A stretch of DNA of 64,000 nucleotides from NCBI GenBank assembly GCA_019925105.1, contig JAHGAU010000001.1:1054001-1118000 (forward strand). The letters are read 5' to 3'. The notes below the pieces were generated by a model that was not told the DNA's origin, made no database searches, and saw nothing but the letters and a program-made list of their open reading frames with translations. Source of the stretch: Niebla homalea (taxonomy: Eukaryota; Ascomycota; Lecanoromycetes; Lecanorales; Ramalinaceae). Every line of letters starts with the position of its first letter. Position 1 is the first letter of the stretch. The position numbers were made by a program, and so were the translations under genes. Below, piece after piece: positions 51,056-62,833 of the stretch.

Positions 51056-51810
51056 CGTTCTTTTCTATATTTTATTTATATTATTTATTAACCCTTTTTA
51101 TTAAAGCTTAAATATACTTTTAATAACCTTAATTACGCCGCGGATTTAATAATTACTTTAACCAAAATACGTAATTCTTACGAACGGATTATTAATTCTT
51201 TATAATATAGTACGGTATTTAATATTGGCTTAATTAAGTATTATTATAATTATATAATTTATATCCTGGGTTCTAAATATTTCTTCGGTTAATATAATGG
51301 TTAACTTTATATATAATAAGTTAATCTTTTATTACCGTATTTTTAATAGAAATAAGATTATCCGATAGCGCTTTTATTAAAATATAGGTTCCCGATTAAG
51401 TTAATTTCTTAAGGATAACGTTTATTAAATACGGTTTAATCTTTAATATAAAGTTTTTAATTAACGTATCGCTTTATTATCCGTTAACTTATTTTTAAAG
51501 GAGTTATAAATAAGTATTAATATAATTTTAATTACGTATTTAGCGAAATCCTATTTAATATAGGTATGAACTCCCTTTTAAAAGTTAGGAAATAGCGGCT
51601 TACTTTCCCGTAACGTTTAAAGGTTACGATATTAATACTAAAGATTAAATAAATCTACTTACTCGGATTAAATCCTTCGGGTATAAAGAAAACCTAGGAG
51701 TTATTCTGTAGTATATAAAGGTAAATCGTTATATATACGCGTAATAATAACGGTAAAGATTTACCGATTAAGGTAAAAATAACTAGGCTGTTCTTTATAA
51801 GGGGTAAATA
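51056..51810 (+). pseudogene. Decayed ORF of ~250 codons, unknown
   Basis: The plus frame reads RSFLYFIYIIY, FLLKLKYTFNNLNYAADLII, TLTKIRNSYERIINSL, YSTVFNIGLIKYYYNYIIYI, LGSKYFFG, VNLLLPYF and DYPIALLLKYRFPIKLI. After a less clear part it continues IAAYFPVTFKGYDINTKD-I, NLLTRIKSFGYKENLGVIL and YIKVNRYIYA. Stops are TAA/TAG. The coherent length argues for a real gene. No domain recognised. Confidence 0.5.
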
Positions 51811-53320
51811 TGATTAAGTTTATAAGGCTTTATTAATAATATTTTTAAGTAAGGTCGTTTAATATCTCATTATTTAATTATAAAGATTCTTTTATACGCT
51901 TTAGTATTATGATAACTATTATATAATTCTGGTTAAGATTAACTTAATATTATCCAGTTTAATTAAATAGTAATTATATGTTTCTACGATAACCTTAATC
52001 CTTATCTTAACGGTTTTACGGAGGTAATTAAGGAGGACCGTATTACTACGGTATTATATTATAACCAGTTAATTATATTAATAGATAAATTAATTTTTAA
52101 GTTATTAAATTAAATCTTAAGCTATCTTTAATCTTAAAGAGATATTTAAGTAATAAAAATATTTTATTAAATAAAGTAATTCTTATTTATAAAACCTTAA
52201 AGATCGTTCTTGGTAATAATTAAGCAAAAATCCCTTCTTTTATATTTATTTTATATAAAATTAATATTATAATTCTTAAAGGTAAAAATAATAATAAAAT
52301 TGGTAGCCACAGTATCGTTAATTTCTCTTATATTTATAAGAAAGTTTTAAGCTTCTTAAAAAAGGATATAATTATTCTTAAAGGATTTATTAAGTAATAT
52401 CTTATATATTATAATTATATTGGAAAAAAGATTAATTAAAGATTAATATTAACTCCCTCCACCAATACTTATACCGGTTATTCTCCTTAATAATAAAGAG
52501 TATAATCGTATTATAATTTTAATAGTTATCATATACGCGGTACTTTAAGAAACTACTTAATATATTTTTAATCCTTTAATTTATTTTATTAATACCGATT
52601 TTATTAAATATTAACCGCAGGATATCCTTATGTTTTTAATAACGGGTGAGTATTACCGTATTTTTTATATTATAATATCGTATTAATATAATTTATAAAA
52701 ACGAGAAACTATATATTTAATAAGTATTTAAGAAGAATTCTAACGTTAAAACGTATAAATAATAACGATAAAACCATAAAGTAATAAATAGGAGAACGAA
52801 AACTATAAAAGGAATTATTATAATTAAAAATAGATAAGTTTAACTTAATATATTTTTAAATAAGGCTATTATATATTTATAATCGATAACTATATTACCC
52901 AATATATCCCCTTTAAGAATAAAGGGAACCGTAAAAGGCTATCCGTAAGGCAGATTATAACGCTATAAGTATAAAAGTATTTACTTATACCGGTATAAAT
53001 ATTATTCTTAATTAACGATTTATTATAATACTATATAATTATTATTAAAATTAACTTTAAAAAGATCCTTATAATTCCCCGGGCTAAATATTTTTTACTT
53101 AAATTACTTTATATATTATTTTTTATATTTTATCCTCCGATATTTTAATTTATATTTATATTAATAAATAGTAAATTATATAAAGGTATTTTTAAGCGCT
53201 TTAATTAATAATAAGCTTAAGTTATTAACTTTATCCAGGATTTCTTAAATATTTATAATCCTTATTATTATCTTCCTTATCGTTATTTTTAAAGTTACGT
53301 TCGCTATATTATATTTAATA
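51811..53320. other. No gene recognised
   Basis: RIP-mutated. Confidence 0.35.
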
Positions 53321-53324
53321 ATTA

Positions 53325-54050
53325 CTTATATTTACCGAGCGTAATCTAAGAAATAACGGAAAATAAAGGAGGAAAAAGAATATTGGTTAATTATTATTAT
53401 ATATAAAATCTTATTTAAATTTATAAATCTAAATATTAAGGATAATTTAAGCGTTAAAATAATATAAACTTAATTTATCTTTTTAAACGCGTTAAGGCTA
53501 TATTATATACGTAAAAGATCGGGCGGCCCGTAAATATAATTAAAGGTAATATTTTACGTTATAATAATTAACTTTCTTAATAATTAAAGTCTTATTTATA
53601 AGATTATACGTTAATAGAATTATTATAATAATCGGAGCAAAGTATAATCGCTAAAAGCGTTAAGAATATATATTTATTATACGTTTATTTTATAAAAAAT
53701 TATTATTTTAAGAAAGTTAATTTTTATTATAATTTATATATTTATAAAACCTTAATTTAATCTTTATAAATATTAATACGTATTTTCTATTATTTATATT
53801 TATTAAAATATCTTCCCATATACTTTATTACTTTTTATATATCTTTACGGGGGAACTTAAATTCTTTATACTTAAAGGACTATAATATTATCGGCGTCCC
53901 CGCTTCCTTAAGAATTAATATAATCGGATTTAAAGGATTTTTAAATTATATTTTTATTTATAAGAATTAATTATTAAATATTTATAACGTTACGATATTA
54001 ATAGTTACGGGAGTATAATTAAAGGTTATATTATTTACGGGATATTATTA
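53325..54050 (+). pseudogene. Decayed ORF of ~240 codons, unknown
   Basis: The plus frame can be followed throughout: YLPSVI-EITENKGGKRILV, INLIYLFKRVKAILYT-KIG, RPVNIIKGNILRYNN, SE-SIIAKSVKNIYLLYVYF, KKVNFYYNLYIYKTLI, YLPIYFITFYISLRGNLNSL and YLKDYNIIGVPASLRINIIG. Stops are TAA/TAG only. It is convergent with the permease relic and ends just before it. The N-terminal third is basic; the rest is mixed. Unrecognised. Confidence 0.5.
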
Positions 54051-54054
54051 AGGA

Positions 54055-55330
54055 AGGCAGAATATAATAATAATAAAATAAATCCAGTAAAATAAGACGT
54101 AAGCGATAAGCTAGGAGGATAAGTTAAGGCTAAATAGCCTTTTCCTAATTTACTTCCGGTAAATAGTACCGATCAGGATCAGGATTCCGTATAAAAGGTA
54201 TAGCCCGATTATAATAATTAAGGTTGCTATAAAAAAGGTTACCGGTAAACATAAAGAAGGGATTACGAGGAGGAAGGATAGTTTTATTACCAGGAAAACT
54301 ACGTAAATAAATATATAAATATAAATATCTATAACGGTAAAAAAGCTAGGGATATTTAAATCTTAAGTAAAGTTAAATATTATCCTTAAATTTAAGGTTA
54401 TTAAGAATAGTTTATAATATTAAATATATAAGATAATAAGCGTTATAAGTATTATAATACCGTTTTTATTAAAGATATCCAATATTATTTAAACGATTAA
54501 TTAACCGAGCTTATTATTAATAATTTTATTAAAATCTTAAATTAAAAATAAAAATAATAAAAGTAAGAAGAAGTTAAATAAAATAAAGGTTATAACCGCT
54601 ATAATTATACCTTACGGTATATTTATTACCGTATTCTGCGTTTCCTCGGAGAGATAAGCGGATATATTGAAGCTTATTAAGGTATATTAACTTAATAATA
54701 GATTACAGACCGTTATATAGATATCGGATAATTCTACGTTTCAGCCCGGGTTATTAATACCGTTATAAAAAGAAACGAAAATAACTTAAAATAGGGGATA
54801 TTTAAAAGCTATAATTAAAATAATGACCGTTATTAAAAATATATTAATTAAGTTTAATATAATTAATATATTATTAAAATATCTTAAGAACTTAATATTA
54901 AAAATATTTACGGTAATATAATTAATTAATAACCTTGTTAAAATAGCGACCGTTTTACCGGTTATCGGGGTAAATTTATATCTTAATATAATAAGCGTTA
55001 AGATTAATTATATATAACCAAAGGAGATATTAGTTATTATCGTTATTTAACTTAAAAAATTAAATTAATTTATAATTTAGGACGTAAAAATTATATATTA
55101 ATATAAGGTTAAATAAGCCGTTTAATAATATAAGTTATTAAATATTAAAACTATAAATATGATTTCCGTTATAATTATAGAAATAATAACGGTAAAAAAG
55201 GATACGTAAAGTTAATTAACGATTATAACGTTAAGGCCACCGGTAATAAGGCCATATTGGAAAAGGGTGGTAATGCCCGTAATTACGTTTTATTAATAAA
55301 GTTAAAGTAATACTGCGACGGATAATATAG
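54055..55330 (-). pseudogene. APC-family amino-acid/GABA-type permease, RIP-inactivated
   Basis: The minus strand carries the hydrophobic segments and signature blocks of fungal UGA4/choline/GABA-type permeases. Near the N-terminus are TTLFQYGLITGG and NVIIVN ('gl..GGp..li.gw'), followed by VSFFTVIISIIITEI ('t..iA.slaEi'). The middle has VNIFNIKFLRYFNNILIIL ('NifntrlLp.ln...l..'). The best block is AYLSEETQNTVINIPYGI near 54612-54661, matching 'aHlsEEtkna..naPrgi'. The C-terminus has LYLLYGILILIG and FYWIYFIIIIFCLP near 54060-54250. The length of about 420 codons is near that of a full permease (500-550). Substrate cannot be told. Stops are TAA/TAG. Confidence 0.75.
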
Positions 55331-56150
55331 AATTTATAATAATAAAGAATAAGACTTTAAAATTATATAACAGCGTTTAACCCCGTATTAACTCTTATTT
55401 ATAATTTAAATAAATAAGCTTTTATTTATTTAAATCTATAATAATAAAAAAGTACTTTTTATAACTTAAGCTCCCTTTCTTTAATAATATTTACGGATAA
55501 TATTAATTATATAACGTTATTTAGTTAATTTATTATTATAAAAGTTAATTAAGGTTAACCTCCTTATAATAATAATCCTTAAACCCGAGAAATTAACGAT
55601 ATAAAATATTACTTAAGTAAGTATACGTTTTCCTTTCTTAAGAATAAAGTAAATTCCTGAATTTATTTATATATAAAAGTTAGAAGTATATCTTTATAAT
55701 ATCGGTTAATAAATACGTCCTAATATAATAAGGGTTATTAATTATTATTAATTAACTTAAACTATAAATTTAATCGTAAATTAATATATTAAATATTATA
55801 TATTACGCTATTATTAATTAATTAAATAAGTATTATTAAGTTCTTTAATTTATCCGTAATTTAATCGTTTCTTACTTAATTAACTTTTCGCTTAATTCTA
55901 TTTAATAATAACGATAATACTATATTAATCCTTTAATTATAATATTAATAGCCTTTTAAATATAGGATAATTAATCGATTATATTAAGATTAAATAACCT
56001 TATGTTCATAAGAATTTTAAAATCGATAAAGTTTAATTATTATTTATTATTCTTAATATTCTCAACCTTAATTATTTACTCAATATAAACCGTTTCCTTA
56101 GTATTATCGTATTACTAATTAAGGCATCCACTATAGAGTAGTTATTCAGC
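55331..56150. other. No gene recognised
   Basis: RIP-mutated; would hold the permease promoter, but nothing is readable. Confidence 0.35.
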
Positions 56151-56154
56151 CGGT

Positions 56155-57390
56155 ATTATTTATCGACTTATATAGCCTGCGTTAATAGCTATACTATTGT
56201 TATTCCTGACCTTTTCTTTAGGCCTTTATTAATTAATTTAGAGCATATTTATAACTTTAATAATATCATTATAAACGGCGATAAGTTAAGTTAAACCTTA
56301 AGTAATTCTGACTTTATTATATTTAATTGCGATCGCGGCTTAAAGATCCTAAGATCACTTAATTATAATCTTATATAGAATAATACGGCTTAACTTAAAG
56401 GGACGACTTATATACCTTAATAAAATAGAATTTATTCTATAAGGGTATCCTATTAATTATATCTTTATTTATTTATATAGGGTTAACGGCAGAAGTAGCT
56501 TTTTAAGACCGATCTTTCCTAAGTTTCTTTCTATTAAGTCTTTATTAAATTAAATAACGATCCACCTATTATTGATAAATACTATACCGATCCCCCAATC
56601 GTTTAAGCCGATAGGGGGTCGTATTATAATAATATCCTTTACGTTGCTATTTACGGCTCTATAAATAATATTACGCTTAACGGGCCCTCCTATATAGGTA
56701 TATAAGCGGTTAATATTATTATTAATAAGTTTACCGTCTTATTAAATAATTATTTCAATATTCTTTAAGGCTATATCGATAACCTTATTATATATCCGGG
56801 TACCGGTAATATTTTCTTTAATAATAACGGTATATAGCTTATTTTCTTACCGTTAACTTCGGCTTACCTCGTTATATAGATTATAATTGGGTATTTAACG
56901 GTTACGACTTTACGATCTTTACTCTAAAGTTTCTTATTAAGGTATACCGCTTTACGTTATTTATAAAGGCGGTTAATATCGTTAATAATATATTGGAAGA
57001 ATTAAATAATCTTATAATTTTATCTGATTATAATATTATATACGTTAACGATATAAGCTTTATATATTTTATTATTAATATATTAAGTTAAAAATATATT
57101 AATACCGGTTACCGTATAATTTATACCTATAATATTAATTAAAATAATATACGTTTTATAAATAAAAAAGCATTATATTTAATTTAAAACTTAATTCCAG
57201 ATACTTTCCGCGTAGCTATAAATAATTATATACTTTATAATACGGATAATAAGGTCGACGTAATAAATACTTAAAGGATACTTTTAGTACGGATTAAAAC
57301 GGACTTTCTTATATTTAACTTTACGTTTATAAATAAAGAAATAAATAAATTTTAATTAACGGGGAGTAGGATTATAAAGATTAAATAAAA
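56155..57390 (+). pseudogene. Decayed ORF of ~410 codons, unknown
   Basis: One of the best-kept frames. It reads YLSTYIACVNSYTIVIPDLF, RPLLINLEHIYNFNNIIING, SNSDFIIFNCDRGLKILRSL, NNDPPIIDKYYTDPPIV, YYNNILYVAIYGSINNITLN, GPSYIGI and YIDNLIIYPGTGNIFF. Near 56850 the phase changes (indel or intron) and it goes on YIDYNWVFNGYDFTIFTLKF, VYRFTLFIKAVNIVNNILEE, YVNDISFIYFIINIL and LIPDTFRVAINNYIL. Stops are TAA/TAG only. I first took YVNDISF for a reverse transcriptase YxDD box, but the surrounding sequence does not fit. No family recognised. Confidence 0.5.
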
Positions 57391-58330
57391 ATTAAGAGAA
57401 TTAAGTTTTTATAATATAATTAAATATATATTATAAAAGAATAATATTTCTTCCGTATTTAAGAAAATATATATAATATATTAAATATAATATTTAAAAT
57501 TAATTTAAAATAAAACGTATTTTTATTTATGTTATCCTTTAAGTAATATTATTTATTATATTAAAAAAAGCCGGAATAAAAAGGTATATTCTTTTTATAA
57601 TTTTAAAACGTATAGAAATTAATATAAGCTTACGTATTTTTATTTATTAATAGAAATAATCCGTAATATTAAACGAATACGCCGGGAAATCCTAATTATT
57701 ATATTATATAAATCTTTATATAAATATTTATCTTTATAATTATTTATATATTAACTATAAATAAATATAATTTATTAAGGTAACAATTAAAAAAGGAAAA
57801 TAATATATAAGAACTTAAGAATTTTTAGGCTATATTAATTAAACCTTAAAAAAAAAATCGGTATAATATAATAAATATATTATTCTTTATTTATTTTTTA
57901 ATCCGATTTTTACTTAAAGATATATATATAATATCCTAGAAATAATATTTAAATAAAAAATAAATAAAAATATAATTTTATTAAGGTTTACTTTAATTTA
58001 ATATATATTATTATAATAAGTAAATCTAGAATATATTAATAAATTAAAATTTATATTTTAAATAATATATTAAAGTATATATAAGAATTTATTATTTATT
58101 TTATATTTAAAGATATCCGTAATATTTAAAGAATAAATAAAGAAATTTAAATTTAAATATATTAAAAATACTTATAGCTTACCGTTATATTTATAAGTAT
58201 TTATAATAATTTAATTACCGTATATATATAATAAGTTAAAAATATAAATAATATTAATAATACTTTAATTAATAACTATTATATATATAAATTGGGAATT
58301 AAAGGACTTATTAATACTATATACTCCGTA
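57391..58330. other. No gene recognised
   Basis: Extremely AT-rich with many TA runs; no frame assigned. Confidence 0.4.
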
Positions 58331-58332
58331 GT

Positions 58333-58773
58333 ACGGCTCGGATTAACCTTATATCTTACGCTTAAATATTTAATTTAAAAGTGAAAATAAGCGAAGTAAT
58401 TAACGTTAATTATACGGATTAAAATAGGGAATATATAATTATATTTAAAGTAAAGGAAAAGGGCGTTAAAAGTTTAAATATTCTTAGGGTTAATTCTAAC
58501 TACGGTTATAAATAAACTATAAAGCCCGTATACTATATATTATAGGTAAAACCCCGGATCTAAGGGAATAATATAAAGAATACGGAAACGTTATAATATA
58601 GGAAAAACTAGAATAAAGGAATAGTTTTAAGGCGTAAAACGGATATAGGATTAAGGTATATAAAAAACGTTACCTTTATACCTTATTAAGGAATAAATAT
58701 GGCGAAAAATAATTTAGGTTTAACTATTATATTTAATGTTAAAGCTTTATGGTCTAAAAGTAAATCTTTTTAA
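58333..58773 (+). pseudogene. Decayed ORF of ~145 codons, unknown
   Basis: The plus frame reads TARINLISYA-IFNLKVKIS, EVINVNYTD-NREYIIIFKV, KEKGVKSLNILRVNSNYGYK, TIKPVYYIL-VKPRI-GNNI, GIVLRRKTDIGLRYIKN and VTFIPY-GINMAKNN, ending TAA at 58771-58773. Soluble, basic, possibly beta-rich. Unrecognised. Confidence 0.5.
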
Positions 58774-59145
58774 TCTTTTTTTATATCGCTTAATATTAAT
58801 AAGCTTATTTTTATCTTAAAGATCCTTCTTTATTTTTTATTCTGACGGCGTTTACCATAACTATAATAAATAAACCTATAATAAATCGGAGTATAATTAA
58901 CCCCGTAATAGCTCCTTAATATTAAAAGTAATAATCTTAATTAATTAAGAAATCGTCCGACGCTATAAACTTAATACTTATTTCTTCCTTTATTATTTAT
59001 ATATACTTTTACGGATCTTTATCTTTTTAATATATATCTTATTATTTATTCTATTACCCTTAAACTTTATAGTTAGATAGGGTTTTAATACGGCCGACGG
59101 TTTAAATAGATTTATATAGAATAATATAATATCGATTTATATTTA
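58774..59145. other. No gene recognised
   Basis: RIP-mutated spacer between convergent relics. Confidence 0.3.
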
Positions 59146-59149
59146 TTTT

Positions 59150-59650
59150 TATTAAGTTTACCTCAACCTTATTTTCCTTATTATCTTATAGGTATAACGG
59201 GTTATTTAATATAAAATATTTACGTATATACGGATCCGGTAATAACGTATAATAGTTTAAAAGAACGTTACCGTCCTTATTACGGACCTCCCGGTAAATA
59301 TAATAAATTAAGACGCCGATAATATTAAAAAGACCCTTAAGCGTTAATATAACCCGTATCCTGGAGGGGTAAAGGTTATATCGCTTTATAAAGATTACCG
59401 AATAATCCTTAACCGGATCCATAATAGGGAAACCTTAATATAGCAGTTAAAAGGCGCGAAAATATATATAATCCGTTAAGCCGTATAATTATTTTATAAT
59501 AAAGATTACGCCCGATAACGGTTTATTAAGGTAAACGAGAACGTACTTAAAAACAATAATACCTTTATTAAAGGCGGTAATCGCTTAAGTTAATATAATA
59601 AAAAGTAAAGGCTTTATATTTTAGTTAATTAACGGTAGTATAAACGGCGT
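59150..59650 (-). pseudogene. Decayed ORF of ~165 codons with 78-codon stop-free core, unknown
   Basis: The minus frame is open for 78 codons at 59186-59422 and can be extended upstream with TAA stops. It reads AITAFNKGIIVFKYVLVYLN, KPLSGVIFIIK, LYGLTDYIYFRAF, GFPIMDPVKDYSVIFIKRYN, LYPSRIRVILTLKGLFNI and IGVLIYYIYREVRNKDGNVL, then LLPDPYIRKYFILNNPLYL. The ATG at 59420-59422 is probably internal. Strong coding character; no domain recognised. The frame at 60290-60560 on the same strand might belong to it. Confidence 0.5.
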
Positions 59651-60285
59651 CCGCTTTTTAAGAAATCTTAATTACCGGCGGTACCGTTCCTTAATAAAAA
59701 GATTAATTTAATTACGGATACCCGCTAGAGGCTTATAAAGGTAAATTAATATATTAAGCGATATTTTAATAAGTAATTTAATAATTAATAAGCCGCGTTA
59801 ATCCGATTTAATAAGCCTTATAATATATAAGTAACGTATTAAGCAGTCTATTACCCCCTCCTTTACCGTATAAGCTATCGTTATATTAAAGAGTTATTAA
59901 CGTAAATCCTTTAATATAACTTAACGTTAACGTAGAAAGAACGCTATTTTCAGCGTTTCTTTATTAAGGGGCTTATAGTATCTCTTTACGTCATTTCAAC
60001 GTTATCGGTCGCCTTTACGGGTATCCTATCTTAATTAAATTATATAATTGCTATTTAACCCAGGTTAAAGTAATTAAATAACGTCTTAAAACCGATATAA
60101 GGTATACTTTAGGGGGTATTGTCCCCTATCCTATTAACAAGGGTAACCTTCTTTATCCCTATTATCTTTTAACGGCTTATCCGGGAGTAAAATACTTATA
60201 ATTAAACGGCAAATAAACTATAATTTTAAAATTATTATTTTAAGTTCCTATTCCTATAAATATTCTTAATAATTTCCCTTTTATT
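59651..60285. other. No gene recognised
   Basis: RIP-mutated. Confidence 0.3.
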
Positions 60286-60289
60286 TAAT

Positions 60290-60560
60290 TTAATTATAAT
60301 ATTAAACGGACTCTATATTAACTTTGAATCGGTAATTACTTTAATTGCGTAAAGTTTATTTAAAACAGGTAACTATTTCTTCTTATATATAATCCTTTAA
60401 GGTCTCTCCGTTAACGCCGGCGCCCTCCTTTAATAAGGTCCTTTTATAAGTTATATTATTTCCGTATTACGGAGTTAAACGCCGCGGGAGTAATAGTCAG
60501 TTCGGTAGTTATAGTAAGTATAATAAGGCACGTTTTATCCGGTTTATATAAATTTCGCGG
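60290..60560 (-). pseudogene. Decayed ORF, basic, unknown
   Basis: The minus strand reads DKTCLIILTITTELTITPAA, FNSVIRK-YNL-KDLIKGGR, RR-RRDLKGLYIRRNSYLF and INFT-LK-LPI-S. It includes a strongly basic centre (GGRRR-RRDLK). CA/TG partly retained. Unrecognised. Confidence 0.4.
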
Positions 60561-62080
60561 TAATTAAGTTAATCTATTCCGTTATTTCTCCTTTAATTCT
60601 TATCTTTAATATCGTTATTTTTATCCTCTTTTTAATTATATAAAAGCATAATATTATATATATCTTTTATATTAAAACGGATATAAAAGGTTAAATTTAT
60701 TATAAGGCGATTAATTATTTATTTATAAGGTTATACGTTATAGAAGTATACTTAACCGGCTTATTCCTATTTATTCGTAATAATTAAAATAAGGTTATAT
60801 ATATAAATTAAAGCATCGTTATAATTTTACTTTTCTTTTATATTTTAATTTATTAATTTATATTAAAATAAGCTTACGTACCGTTATTATAATACCTGCC
60901 GATATCGTTAATTACTTAAGGTACCGATCGGGCGGTAAAATTAAGGCTTAACCCGGGGATTATTATTTAAGGTAAACGTACTTTACTCCAAGCTTAAAAA
61001 TAACTTTAAACCCAATCGGAATTACTTAATACTATTATAAGGCGACCAATTAAGGTTAAAGTAATATTCCTATAATAACGATTTCGGATTATTTTTAAGT
61101 TAATTAAACCGATAAAAAAGGCACTTAATCTATAAAGCGTTAAATAAAAAAAAGGTAAGCATATATTATCCTTAAATATAAAGTAACCGGTTATTTAATT
61201 ATTAAGGGATAAGTTTAAATTAAGTGAAAATAAAATTATATAAAGCTTATAATTTCTTTTACTTAATAATATTAATATTTCAGATAAGAACGCAGAAATA
61301 ATTAAATACAATTAAGTAAGGGTCCGATTATTTAGGCCGCTTAAAGTAAATTAATCGTATATTATAAAGGATCGTAATTAACGGGTAACGTTTTAACTTA
61401 ATTTATTAAGGAACTTAAGGACTTAAAAATATAATAAAGTTTTAATTAAATAAAAACGGATATAAAATAATACTTACTGCTCGCTTATTAATATATATTC
61501 GGTTATTATAATTTATTATATTCTATTTTATTATTATTTTTTAATTTAATTATTATTTTAGTTATTTTAACGTATATTAACCACCGATATAGCGTATAGT
61601 TATAAAATATATTATTATCGTAAGTTATATTTAACCTATAATTAAATATTAAGGCGAAGTAAATAGCGTTTTAACTATTGAGCTTTTACCCTTACTTATT
61701 AAAGATCTATAATATCTATTTATACGGGTTAACGTTATATTTTATTTAAATTAAATCCCTATAAGTAATAAGATTAACTTATAGATAATATAAGAAAGCG
61801 TTAAAATTAAAGGAATAATAGGAAGACGTATAATTCGGTAAATAGAATAAATAATAGTCTTTATTATGGATAAGCGCGGATGCCTTATATAAATATTTTC
61901 CTATTAATATATAATTATCTATGGTTAATTAAGTTATACTATTAAGAAACTATCTTAAAGTAAGTAAAGCGCTTAACCTTAATAGACCCATTAATAAGGA
62001 TCGATTATTAACCTTTTATTACGGTTTATATAAATTTTCTTAAAGAATTTTCTAAATTTTTTTTAATTATTTATAATCCG
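60561..62080. other. No gene recognised
   Basis: RIP-mutated; no frame assigned. Confidence 0.35.
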
Positions 62081-62089
62081 TTATCGACC

Positions 62090-62833
62090 TCGGATATATA
62101 AACTTAAATTATTATATATTATATACCCTTTAAGATATAATATATTACGATCTATAACTTAATCTATATTTTAAACTTTTATATCTTTGATATAGTTAAG
62201 TATATTTACGTTTTTATCTATAAGGCGTATAAAGTTATTACGCGTTTAATAAAATAAGTCCTATCTTTATAACTTAAATAGCTTAAATACCTTAAGAACC
62301 TTACGCGGTATTTATGGATTATTAGTAATAACGATTATACTTAAGTTTAATAAGCATTCCGTAATATTACTTTAAGTTATTATAAAAACTTTTATAATAA
62401 ACGGCCTATAATTAACCGTTTTTATTATAAATTAATCAGTTTTAAGAAATTTACCTTTATTAATTAATTTATATTTTATTTAAAAGACATTATATCGCTT
62501 AAGTTATTTAATATAGATAGTCGTAATCTCCGGACGATCTTAGATATAACGTTTATTTAATTAACGCTTTTTATTTATTAAATTAAATTTAATTATTTCT
62601 TAATTAAATTTTATATTTTACTTTTTTATTACTTAATAAATAATTTATATATTATAAAAAAGATTATATATAATATTATTAATTATACGTTTATATCCTA
62701 TTTTATTAAAGTAAAGGATCTTACGGAGTTAAAAATTCACTTTACGCTTTTTATTATTATTATACTTTTTAATTATAATATACCGTTAAGCAAGACTATA
62801 TACGTTATAAACCTTATATATATAATATTATAA
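62090..62833 (+). pseudogene. Decayed ORF of ~245 codons, unknown
   Basis: The plus frame reads FYIFDIVKYIYVFIYKAYKV, ITRLIK-VLSL-LK-LKYLK, NLTRYLWIISNNDYT, AFRNITLSYYKNFYNKRPII, NRFYYKLISFKKFTFIN, FYLKDIISLKLFNIDSRNLR, TILDITFI, FISYFIKVKDLTELKIHFTL and FNYNIPLSKTIYVINLIYII, ending TAA at 62831-62833. Roughly a dozen TAA/TAG stops and no other type. Aromatic-rich and helical. Unrecognised, but one of the longest coherent frames here. Confidence 0.5.

Noticed and set aside
57040..57070. YVNDISF read as a reverse transcriptase YxDD motif of a Gypsy element
   Set aside because: The frame continues for another 100 codons without the RNase H or spacing expected of Gypsy, and the upstream part does not match the RT fingers; it belongs to an unidentified long relic.
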